In this document: positions 1-5,042 of the stretch, piece by piece
How the letters are laid out: the number at the start of each line of letters is the position of its first letter
Position numbering within the stretch: the stretch's first letter is position 1
Assembly (NCBI GenBank): GCA_021781255.1
Contig: JAJXXG010000986.1
Location: forward strand, 1-5,833
From: Acidobacteriota bacterium
GTDB lineage: Bacteria > Acidobacteriota > Terriglobia > Terriglobales > Acidobacteriaceae
Direction: 5' to 3'
Length of the DNA: 5,833 nucleotides
Notes under the pieces: model-generated
What the model saw: the letters and a program-made list of their open reading frames with translations, nothing else
Told to the model about the DNA's origin: nothing
Database searches by the model: none
Translations under genes and position numbers: made by a program

Positions 1-1
1 G

Positions 2-36
2 CCCATCCTTGCGGCGTTCTTTGCCGCAAGGGTGGG
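2..36. repeat. 14-bp inverted repeat, REP-like intergenic hairpin
   Basis: CCCATCCTTGCGGC (2-15) faces GCCGCAAGGGTGGG (23-36) across a 7-nt loop (GTTCTTT). All 14 positions pair if one G-U wobble is allowed. The shape and sequence resemble palindromic intergenic repeats I associate with Acidobacteriaceae genomes; that family link is from memory and unverified. There is no U-tract on either side (TAAG follows), so it is a poor intrinsic terminator, although it could still lie at the 3' end of an unseen upstream gene. The window starts at its left edge, so the full unit may extend further left. Confidence 0.7.
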
Positions 37-39
37 TAA

Positions 40-95
40 GCACGAAGTTCAGCCTGCCTTGTAACAGGGCCCAACTTCAGTCGTGCTGCAACACG
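40..95. repeat. Nested inverted repeats adjoining the first hairpin
   Basis: GCACGA (40-45) pairs with TCGTGC (81-86). Inside it AGTT (46-49) pairs with AACT (73-76), leaving TCAG bulged, and CCTG (53-56) pairs with CAGG (65-68). An alternative arm, CGTG (82-85) with CACG (92-95), competes with the outer stem. Together with the hairpin at 2-36 this looks like one composite palindromic element rather than random sequence. No coding function is visible. Whether it is a dispersed repeat needs a genome-wide copy count. Confidence 0.45.
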
Positions 96-155
96 GCGTA
101 AAGAGTTCTGGGCTTCCACCCTGCAGCCCTCTTCACACTTCAACAATTTTCGCAG

Positions 156-201
156 TGTCATCCTGAGCGACCGAAGCGCAAGCGAAGGGAGTCGAAGGAC
201 C
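156..201. repeat. Dispersed intergenic repeat (TGTCATCCTGAGCGA ... GTCGAAGGACC)
   Basis: The block opens with TGTCATCCTGAGCGA (156-170) and closes with GTCGAAGGACC (191-201), with a degenerate GAAGCG-rich middle. The ends can pair (TCCT with AGGA, CGAC with GTCG), giving a palindromic unit. Very similar sequences recur in intergenic regions of Acidobacteriota and some other environmental phyla; I recognise the pattern from memory. Function is unknown; such repeats are usually non-autonomous, with no coding capacity, as here. Confidence 0.65.
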
Positions 202-346
202 CGCAATTCTCCCTAATAACACCCCGTCAACCTCTTCCCAACCACGAATTGCCGCAACCCCCTCATTCCAGGCGCAATTCTCCACGCGCCATTTTGCCGA
301 CAATTCCCACCCATTCCCGCACAATGGAAACGTAAAAGGAAAACCC

Positions 347-487
347 ATGCGCTCAACTCACCACCAATCCGCTGACCGCTTTCGGCTGACAGCGGACGAC
401 CGCCTTGCGCGGTCCCGTGGCTGTGAAATTGCGCCGCACGGTCCAACAGATTGTTTTTCGCCTGTGAAACAGTGCAGCACAGCCTGA
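347..487 (+). CDS. Candidate 46-residue small ORF, unrecognised
   Basis: ATG at 347 is preceded by AAAAGGA (334-340) with a 6-nt gap, a reasonable Shine-Dalgarno, and the frame runs 46 codons to TGA at 485-487. The peptide begins MRSTHHQSAD, is rich in Arg, His and Ser, contains three Cys, and has no signal peptide, membrane segment or motif that I recognise. About 58% of third codon positions are G or C, no clear coding bias. It overlaps two inverted repeats (376-395, 398-414), which argues that this DNA is shaped by structure rather than by protein. Most likely a chance ORF. Confidence 0.18.
   Translation: MRSTHHQSADRFRLTADDRLARSRGCEIAPHGPTDCFSPVKQCSTA
376..414. repeat. Two tandem short hairpins
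   Basis: CCGCT (376-380) pairs with AGCGG (391-395) over a 10-nt loop, and two bases later GACCGC (398-403) pairs perfectly with GCGGTC (409-414) over a 5-nt loop. No U-tract follows, so this is not an intrinsic terminator. It may be part of an RNA structure or another intergenic repeat; nothing in the sequence decides between these. Confidence 0.35.
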
Positions 488-489
488 CA

Positions 490-526
490 CCCCCCTCCCC
501 CCTATTTCAGTTACCAAAAGTTACCA
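490..526. repeat. C-tract followed by a 10-bp-period direct repeat
   Basis: Six C, one T and six C (490-502) are followed by AGTTACCA at 509-516 and again at 519-526, exactly one helical turn apart. A C-tract followed by an AT-richer segment, here continuing to about 565, is a layout I loosely recall from Acidobacteriaceae intergenic DNA. The spaced octamers could be half-sites of a DNA-binding protein on one face of the helix. They lie about 190 bp upstream of the acyltransferase start, far for a repressor. Function is unproven. Confidence 0.35.
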
Positions 527-703
527 GCGTTCAGGAATTCGCAAAAATCTTTGCAGATAATTTCGCACTTCTGTAAACACCCGCAAACCTGCCCCGGCCC
601 GCTTCGCACACGTCACCGCCGTACCTTTGCTGCCACTGCGCATATGTCCGAAATCTCGCAATCTCACGCTAAGATGGCCCCATGACGACGAGCGTTTGCA
701 ACA

Positions 704-710
704 GGCGAGG
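704..710 (+). promoter_or_regulatory. Ribosome-binding site deciding the GTG start at 717
   Basis: GGCGAGG lies 6 nt upstream of GTG 717 and is a moderate match to AGGAGG. The further-upstream in-frame TTG codons at 627 and 696 have no comparable site. The nearby ATG codons at 674 and 682 are out of frame and reach stops within 3 and 17 codons. Confidence 0.45.
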
Positions 711-716
711 TCGGGC

Positions 717-1859
717 GTGGCCAACACCTTAGACATCGCAGAAAAGCGTGCCGACACCGCGCCCGCTTCGCGCCCGCGTCTCCACCTGCCTTACGTTGAC
801 GGCTTCCGCGCTCTCGCCGCGCTTTACGTCGTGCAGTGCCACGCCTGGGTGCAAACCTGGCCCTCCGGCGACTGGAGCCGTTCCGTCTTCGGCTGGCTCG
901 TGCCCGGCGACTACGCCGTCATCCTCTTCATCGTGATTTCGGGCTTCTGCCTCAATCTCCCTGTCGTCGGCCGCGGTGGCACGCTCGGCGCAGGCGGTGC
1001 GCCACGATTCTTCTTCCGCCGCGCGCGCCGCATCCTTCCGCCTTACTACGCCGCGCTCGCGCTCTCCATCGCCCTCGGCCTCTGGGTTGTCGCCACGCCC
1101 ACGCATCGCCAGTTCGACATCTCCTGGCCCATCACCACCGCGGGCGTCCTCACCCACATCTTTCTCGTCCATAACCTCAGCACCCACACCATCAGCCAGG
1201 TCAGCGTTCCCCTTTGGTCCATCGCCGTCGAGTGCCAGATCTATCTTCTCTTTCCACTTCTCATCTGGATCCGCCGCAGCTTCGGCATGCCCGCCATGCT
1301 CGGCATTACGTACATCGGCGCCATGATGCTCGACACTTTAATCAGCAACACATCCTTCATCGGCCTAGCGCCCATGTACGTCTTCTTCTTTGCCCTTGGC
1401 ATGTTCGCCGCCGAGGCCGCGCTCGCCCCGCCCAAACGCGCCTACCTCTGGCTCTTCGGCGTTTGCTGCGCACTTGCCATCTGCGCGGGTTTCAAGCCAA
1501 TTCTCTACGCCTTTACAGCCACGGAAATCATCTATGGCCTGCTCGGCGCCAGTGCACTCATCGTCTGCGCCCATCGCCCGCGCAACCCGCTTGCCCGCAT
1601 CACCGGCAGCCGGCCCCTGGCCCGCATAGGCCTCTTTTCTTACAGCCTCTATCTCATCCACTTCCCGCTGCTCTACGTCCTCTGGCAGCACGTCGCTCTT
1701 CCCATGCACCTCGGTCGCGTGGCCACGTACGCCCTCATGGCCACCGCTGGTGTCGCCCTGATCCTGCTCTTCTCCTACGCCTTCTATCTCATCTTCGAGC
1801 GCCCATTCCTCAACAGCCCCGCTTCAGTTCCGGTTGCCGCTCTTCAACCCGCAGATTGA
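717..1859 (+). CDS. Acyltransferase 3 family integral membrane protein (OafA/YrhL-like)
   Basis: A 380-residue polytopic inner-membrane protein of the acyltransferase-3 family, which moves acyl groups (often acetyl or succinyl) across or at the membrane onto polysaccharides, lipids or other envelope acceptors. The family pattern is complete: DGFRALAAL with Arg31 and then His42 in the first helix, the essential Arg/His pair of the family; GDYAVILFIVISGF (64-77); the basic RRARRILPPYY loop (101-111); LWSIAVECQIYLLFP (166-180) with Trp167, Ser168 and Glu172; GLFSYSLYLIHFP (305-317); and a C-terminal FERPF (360-364). About ten hydrophobic segments are visible. No SGNH hydrolase domain follows, so it is the short single-domain form. 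The start is GTG 717 by its ribosome-binding site; TTG 627 would add 30 poorly conserved-looking residues. It is monocistronic in the window and ends at a convergent terminator. The acceptor cannot be told from sequence, and neighbours do not help. Confidence 0.9.
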   Translation: MANTLDIAEKRADTAPASRPRLHLPYVDGFRALAALYVVQCHAWVQTWPSGDWSRSVFGWLVPGDYAVILFIVISGFCLNLPVVGRGGTLGAGGAPRFFFRRARRILPPYYAALALSIALGLWVVATPTHRQFDISWPITTAGVLTHIFLVHNLSTHTISQVSVPLWSIAVECQIYLLFPLLIWIRRSFGMPAMLGITYIGAMMLDTLISNTSFIGLAPMYVFFFALGMFAAEAALAPPKRAYLWLFGVCCALAICAGFKPILYAFTATEIIYGLLGASALIVCAHRPRNPLARITGSRPLARIGLFSYSLYLIHFPLLYVLWQHVALPMHLGRVATYALMATAGVALILLFSYAFYLIFERPFLNSPASVPVAALQPAD

Positions 1860-1898
1860 ACACACTTCGACCGGCCAAATCCGCGTTCTCACACACGC

Positions 1899-1934
1899 AA
1901 AAAAAAAGGCGGAAGCCTCGTGGCCTCCGCCTTT
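1899..1934 (-). terminator. Intrinsic terminator for the barrel gene, possibly bidirectional
   Basis: GGCGGAAGCC (1908-1917) and GGCCTCCGCC (1922-1931) form a 10-position stem with one A-C mismatch around the loop TCGT. On the minus strand the stem is followed by nine T residues (complement of A 1899-1907), a textbook terminator for the gene ending at 1959. On the plus strand only TTTCCTTT follows, so termination of the acyltransferase transcript would be weaker, but the shared position between convergent genes fits dual use. Confidence 0.9.
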
Positions 1935-1958
1935 CCTTTGATTGCCAAATTCTCAGCC

Positions 1959-2561
1959 TTAGAAGTGATACACCATGCCGAGTGAAGCCCGCGCATTCCA
2001 CCGTTCGTGCGGCGAAAAACCCGGCTGATAGGGAACCAGCGTGAACGACGATGCAATGTCATCGCCGCCCAGTCGGATTGCGAATCGCTTGTTCAGGTTA
2101 TAGTCTGCGCCCACGCCGAATCCGCCCGCAAAGGAGATATTCGGCTGGATGCTTACGTTGCCGGTATGCGCTCCGCCCAGCAGCGCATGTGCATACACGC
2201 TGATAGGCCCGTAGAGCGGCCCGTGCACCTCCGGCCCACCCAGAAACAGGTCCACCGTGGGATTGCCGACGACCGCATTCGACGCGGTAATCGTCCATAG
2301 GTAGTGGCCGCCCTGTGCTGTAACCCCGAAGAAGCGGCCCCAGTTCCGCGTCAGTGAAAAGCTCACGCCCATCACGCCGTTCCGCGACTGATTCACCTGG
2401 TTGATACTCGTATAGCCCCAGCCGACGAAGGCCTCATACTTGTACACCGGCGCAGTCACCGGCGGCTTCGGTGTTTCTTCTGAAAGCTGGCCCTGGGCAA
2501 GCTTCGGCATCGTCATCGCCGCAACCACGGCCAAAACCAAAAACGCAATCTTTCTCTTCAA
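1959..2561 (-). CDS. Exported outer-membrane beta-barrel protein, function unknown
   Basis: A 200-residue protein with a classical Sec signal peptide: basic MKRK, a hydrophobic stretch (IAFLVLAVVAAM, 5-16) and a probable cleavage after Ala-Gln-Gly (22-24). A short Pro/Thr-rich linker leads into alternating polar and aromatic strands from YEAFVGWGY (42-50) onward, many with Gly turns, ending in MVYHF. A C-terminal aromatic Phe is the usual signal for outer-membrane barrel insertion. Length and strand pattern suggest a small, probably 8-stranded barrel of the OmpA-N/OmpW/opacity class; such proteins are numerous in Acidobacteriota and mostly uncharacterised. The start is TTG 2561, preceded by GGAGGAG with a 9-nt gap; this removes six residues (MEEILA) that would otherwise sit ahead of the signal peptide. 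The alternative ATG at 2579 has a GGAG only 13 nt away. The gene is divergent from dxs and convergent with the acyltransferase. Confidence 0.8.
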   Translation of the reverse strand: MKRKIAFLVLAVVAAMTMPKLAQGQLSEETPKPPVTAPVYKYEAFVGWGYTSINQVNQSRNGVMGVSFSLTRNWGRFFGVTAQGGHYLWTITASNAVVGNPTVDLFLGGPEVHGPLYGPISVYAHALLGGAHTGNVSIQPNISFAGGFGVGADYNLNKRFAIRLGGDDIASSFTLVPYQPGFSPHERWNARASLGMVYHF

Positions 2562-2570
2562 CGCGAGAAT

Positions 2571-2577
2571 CTCCTCC
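2571..2577 (-). promoter_or_regulatory. Strong ribosome-binding site supporting a TTG start
   Basis: Reading the minus strand, GGAGGAG (2577 down to 2571) lies 9 nt before TTG 2561. It is the strongest Shine-Dalgarno in the window. It lies inside the codons just after the alternative ATG 2579, so the longer form would be made without using this site. Confidence 0.65.
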
Positions 2578-2639
2578 ATCGCTTTGCGCGGGCTCCTCAG
2601 CCGAGTCCCGTGCACCGTCCCTCAGGCGGCACGTCTCTC

Positions 2640-2652
2640 CCTTGAATCAAGG
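2640..2652. promoter_or_regulatory. Palindrome at the predicted +1 of the barrel gene
   Basis: CCTTGA-A-TCAAGG is a perfect 6+1+6 palindrome, the form expected of a dimeric repressor site, placed at the predicted transcription start. No cognate regulator is in the window. It could also be chance. Confidence 0.3.
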
Positions 2653-2658
2653 CACCTC

Positions 2659-2688
2659 AATAGACTAAACGTTCGCACCCACTTCCAA
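2659..2688 (-). promoter_or_regulatory. Candidate sigma-70-type promoter of the barrel gene
   Basis: On the minus strand TTGGAA (2688-2683) and TCTATT (2664-2659) are spaced by 18 bp, each matching 4 of 6 consensus positions. Transcription would begin near 2652, giving a leader of about 90 nt. Two palindromes overlap the -35 and the predicted start. This is a moderate match only. Confidence 0.35.
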
Positions 2689-2694
2689 GAAGTG
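2680..2694. promoter_or_regulatory. Palindrome overlapping the predicted -35 of the barrel gene
   Basis: CACTTC (2680-2685) and GAAGTG (2689-2694) are perfect inverted arms around CAA. The site covers the candidate -35 TTGGAA on the minus strand. Its arms differ from those of the palindrome at 2640-2652, so the two would not be copies of one operator. Confidence 0.3.
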
Positions 2695-2890
2695 CGGCCA
2701 TGCGCTTCCGTCAGGGCTGCTTGCAGTCCTTTCTATTTCACGGTGCAATTCCTGTGACGTTCGCCGGCCGCCGAAGAGAGCAGCCACAGTTCCCGCCCCA
2801 TCCGCGCCTTCTGCTTTTCTCTTGCACGCCCACGCAAACCTTGCCCTTTCTGCGCCGTCGAAACAATCAACCAACCGCTCTCAATCGGGT

Positions 2891-2899
2891 TGCTATACT
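2891..2899 (+). promoter_or_regulatory. Extended -10 promoter for dxs
   Basis: TGCTATACT matches the extended -10 element (TGnTATAAT) at all but one position. No good -35 hexamer lies 16-18 bp upstream, which is normal for extended -10 promoters. Transcription would start near 2906, giving a leader of about 142 nt before dxs. Confidence 0.55.
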
Positions 2900-2905
2900 G
2901 AATCG

Positions 2906-3047
2906 ACGCCACGGAGCGGCGCCCCTTGAGCCATGCCTGCTGAGGCATGGTTTCTCGCGTTGTTTTTGGCACGTTCCGCCATCGCGGAGACCGTCTGCGT
3001 CAGCGGGTCTCCTGGATTCCCGGCTTTTTCCCGGGGGAAGGGTGCGC
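2906..3047 (+). promoter_or_regulatory. Structured 5' leader of dxs with a hairpin over the ribosome-binding site
   Basis: In order the leader can form: CGCC (2907-2910) with GGCG (2918-2921); CCATGCC (2931-2937) with GGCATGG (2944-2950), a perfect 7-bp stem; GGAGACC (2986-2992) with GGTCTCC (3006-3012), another perfect 7-bp stem with a CTG/CAG inner pair; and TTCCCGG (3017-3023) with CCGG...GGGAA (3031-3039), which would cover the Shine-Dalgarno. A competing helix, TCTC-GCG (2953-2959) with CGC-G-GAGA (2983-2990), enclosing TGGC/GCCA (2967-2970/2978-2981), excludes the GGAGACC stem. Such alternatives are typical of regulatory leaders, but I do not recognise a known riboswitch; it does not resemble the thiamine-pyrophosphate class, which would be logical for a thiamine-dependent enzyme. 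No folding energies were computed. Confidence 0.4.
3033..3040 (+). promoter_or_regulatory. dxs ribosome-binding site
   Basis: GGGGGAAG lies 7 nt upstream of ATG 3048. A GTG at 3042 is in frame but only 1 nt away from the site, too close, so ATG 3048 is the start. The site is complementary to TTCCC at 3017-3021 and could be masked. Confidence 0.65.
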
Positions 3048-4937
3048 ATGGGAACTTTGCTGGACTCCATTCATTCACCTGCTGACATCAAGCGCCTGAA
3101 TGAGGTGCAACTAGCCGAACTAGCCGAGGAAATCCGCGCCTTCCTCATCCAGACTCTCTCAAAAACCGGCGGCCATCTCGGACCCAATCTCGGTGTAGTC
3201 GAGCTCACGCTTGCCCTTCACTCCGTCTTCAATACACCCATCGACCGCATCCTCTTCGACGTCAGCCACCAGGCATACGTGCACAAGATCCTCACTGGCC
3301 GCCGCGAGCGCTTTGAGACCATCCGCCAGCCCGGCGGTCTTAACGGATTCATGCTCCGCACGGAGAGCGAGCACGATTGCTATGGAGCGGGCCACGCCGG
3401 CACCGCACTCTCCGCTGCTCTTGGCATGGCCGTCGCCCGCGACCTCGCCGGCGGCAATGAGCACGTGGTCGCCGTCGCCGGGGACGCAGCCTTCACCAAC
3501 GGAATCTCCTTTGAGGCTCTCAACAACATCGCCGAGCAAACCAAGCGCCTTATCGTCGTCCTGAATGACAATGAGTGGTCGATCGACCGCAACGTCGGCG
3601 CCATTGCACGCTATCTGCACCGCATCGTCACCAATGAGCACTATCGCACTTTCCACGAGTCCGCCGCCCGCCTTGTTGAGCGTTTTGGCGGCAAGCTCGC
3701 CATCACGGCCGTTCGACGCGCCGAAGAAGCCGCGAAAAGCATGCTCTGGCCCTCCGTGCTCTTTGAGGAGTTCGGACTCCAGTACTTCGGACCCATCGAC
3801 GGCCACAACATTCCGCTGCTCATTGAGACCTTCAACTTCCTCAAGGCCGAAAACCGCCCCGTCCTGCTGCACATCCTCACGCAAAAGGGCCGCGGTTACA
3901 AGCCCGCCCTTGATGGCCAGAAAAAATTCCACGGCCTCGGCCCTTACGACCCGCAAACCGGAAAAACCCCGCCTTCCGGCCAGATGACTTACGCCGAGGC
4001 CTTTGCCAATACACTTGTCAGCCTCGCCAACGATGATGACCGCGTTGTCGCCATCACGGCAGCCATGCCCAACGGCACCGGCCTCGATCTTTTCCGCCCT
4101 CACCATCCGCGCCGCTACTTCGACGTGGGCATCGCCGAGGAACACGCCGTCATCTTCGCTGCCGGAATGGCCACGCGCGGTTACCGTCCCTTCTGCGCAA
4201 TCTATTCCACGTTCCTCCAGCGCGCATTCGATCCTTTGGTCCACGACGTCGCTCTGCAAAAGCTCCCTGTCGTTTTCTGCATGGACCGCGCCGGCCTCTC
4301 CGGCGACGACGGTCCCACGCATCACGGCCTTTTTGACATTGCCTATCTCCGCGGAATTCCAGAGATGGTGCTCATGGCGCCCAAGGATGAAGACGAACTA
4401 GCCGACATGATGAAGACCGCACTCACGCTTCCCGGACCCAGCGCCATCCGTTATCCGCGCGGAGCTGTCGCCGGTGTTGAGCGCAAAGCGCAGCCTGAAG
4501 TGCTTGAAGTCGGCAAGGCCGAACTCATCTCTGATGGAAACGACGTTGCCATCTTCGGCCTCGGCCCCATGATGGCTCTCGCGCGTGACATGGGTCAGCG
4601 GCTCCAGGAGACCGGCTTCTCCGCCGCTGTCATCAATCCACGCTTCGTCAAGCCGCTTGACCGCCAGATGCTCGAAACCTATGCGCGCCGTGTGGCCGCC
4701 ATTGTCACGTTCGAGGATCATGTGAAGATGGGTGGCTTTGGGACCGCTATTGTGGAGGCACTCGACGAAATGGGAATTGCCGTTCCCGTCGTTCGCATCG
4801 GTTGGCCTGACCAGTTTATCGAGCACGGCAAAATCGATGGACTTCGCTCCAAGTACGGACTCACCGTCGATGCAGCCATTGCGCAGGTCATGCCCCTGCT
4901 CTCGCATCGCCAGCGCCACACGCTCATCGCCAGCTAG
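3048..4937 (+). CDS. dxs: 1-deoxy-D-xylulose-5-phosphate synthase
   Basis: Condenses pyruvate and D-glyceraldehyde 3-phosphate, releasing CO2, to make 1-deoxy-D-xylulose 5-phosphate, the first step of the MEP isoprenoid pathway and a precursor of thiamine and pyridoxal. It is a cytosolic, thiamine-diphosphate- and Mg-dependent homodimer. The protein has 629 residues, close to the E. coli length (620). The N-terminal thiamine-diphosphate domain has GGHLGPNLGVVEL with His43, HQAYVHKILTGR (74-85), GHAGT (115-119), and metal ligands Asp146 and Asn175 in GDA...NDN. The central pyrimidine-binding domain has AEEHAV with Glu364, IYSTFLQRAFD (385-395), and DRAGLSGDDGPTH with Arg414, Asp421 and His425; YPRG contains Arg471. 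All correspond to E. coli active-site residues with a constant offset of six up to His425 (seven at Arg471). The C-terminal transketolase-like domain follows from about residue 490. Oddities are GDA for the usual GDG, and DVSHQ for DVGHQ. Its own extended -10 promoter and leader suggest independent control. Confidence 0.97.
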   Translation: MGTLLDSIHSPADIKRLNEVQLAELAEEIRAFLIQTLSKTGGHLGPNLGVVELTLALHSVFNTPIDRILFDVSHQAYVHKILTGRRERFETIRQPGGLNGFMLRTESEHDCYGAGHAGTALSAALGMAVARDLAGGNEHVVAVAGDAAFTNGISFEALNNIAEQTKRLIVVLNDNEWSIDRNVGAIARYLHRIVTNEHYRTFHESAARLVERFGGKLAITAVRRAEEAAKSMLWPSVLFEEFGLQYFGPIDGHNIPLLIETFNFLKAENRPVLLHILTQKGRGYKPALDGQKKFHGLGPYDPQTGKTPPSGQMTYAEAFANTLVSLANDDDRVVAITAAMPNGTGLDLFRPHHPRRYFDVGIAEEHAVIFAAGMATRGYRPFCAIYSTFLQRAFDPLVHDVALQKLPVVFCMDRAGLSGDDGPTHHGLFDIAYLRGIPEMVLMAPKDEDELADMMKTALTLPGPSAIRYPRGAVAGVERKAQPEVLEVGKAELISDGNDVAIFGLGPMMALARDMGQRLQETGFSAAVINPRFVKPLDRQMLETYARRVAAIVTFEDHVKMGGFGTAIVEALDEMGIAVPVVRIGWPDQFIEHGKIDGLRSKYGLTVDAAIAQVMPLLSHRQRHTLIAS

Positions 4938-5030
4938 ATTACAGAAGACTATGCATTTTGCTGCAATTCCAACCCGGTCCTGCCATTCGTCGCCCTTTTC
5001 AGCATGCGCCCCGCGGCAACCATCTTCGCA

Positions 5031-5036
5031 AGAGGA
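5031..5036 (+). promoter_or_regulatory. Ribosome-binding site suggesting a TTG start at 5043
   Basis: AGAGGA lies 6 nt before TTG 5043. The downstream ATG 5097 and the upstream in-frame ATG 5004 have no purine-rich site at a usable distance. Confidence 0.45.
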
Positions 5037-5042
5037 TTTGGA

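Larger units (their letters stand above)
1..716. other. Repeat-rich intergenic region upstream of the acyltransferase gene
   Basis: No convincing protein gene lies here. Frames open over 60 codons on the minus strand have no start with a good ribosome-binding site and give compositionally odd peptides. The region holds a strong hairpin (2-36), nested inverted repeats (40-95), a dispersed-type repeat (156-201), an 11-bp direct repeat CGCAATTCTCC at 202-212 and 273-283, two tandem hairpins (376-395 and 398-414), and a C-tract followed by a 10-bp-period repeat (490-526). A weak -10-like TAAGAT at 670-675 might serve the acyltransferase gene, but no matching -35 is visible. The gene left of this region is outside the window. 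Confidence 0.7.
2562..3047. other. Divergent intergenic region between the barrel gene and dxs
   Basis: This stretch contains no supported gene. Its left part holds the barrel-gene promoter candidate and palindromes, and its right part the dxs promoter and leader. The frame of dxs stays open back to an ATG at 2700, but that 116-residue extension has no ribosome-binding site, is low-complexity and would cross the dxs promoter, so it is treated as non-coding. CGTCGA (2856-2861) and TCGACG (2903-2908) form a spaced inverted repeat bracketing the dxs -10. Between 2700 and 2855 I see nothing specific. Confidence 0.65.

Noticed and set aside
213..446. Minus-strand 77-codon frame in the first intergenic region
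   Set aside because: No Shine-Dalgarno, no motif, and it overlaps repeats and hairpins.
490..502. G-quadruplex on the minus strand
   Set aside because: Only two G6 runs separated by one base are present, with no further G runs nearby, so a stable four-tract structure is borderline.
1214..2044. 276-codon plus-strand frame overlapping the acyltransferase and the barrel gene
   Set aside because: Its His/Arg/Pro-rich composition is typical of an out-of-frame reading of GC-rich DNA, and it runs through the terminator at 1899-1934 into a convergent gene.
2931..2970. Intrinsic terminator within the dxs leader (CCATGCC/GGCATGG plus nearby T runs)
   Set aside because: Only TTT follows the stem directly; the TTTTT at 2963-2967 is 12 nt further on, too far for a standard terminator. 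Attenuation remains possible but is not supported.
2700..3047. N-terminal extension of dxs from an in-frame ATG at 2700
   Set aside because: The added 116 residues lack DXS similarity, have no ribosome-binding site, and would span the extended -10 promoter and the hairpin leader. ATG 3048 has GGGGGAAG at 7 nt and gives the usual family length.
2906..3047. Thiamine-pyrophosphate riboswitch upstream of dxs
   Set aside because: The conserved CUGAGA and the ACCUGAUC...GGAUAAUGCC-type core are not present in the leader.
3159..4325. 388-codon open frame on the minus strand opposite dxs
   Set aside because: It mirrors the strongly GC-biased third positions of dxs, shows no recognisable domain, and lies wholly inside a certain gene.
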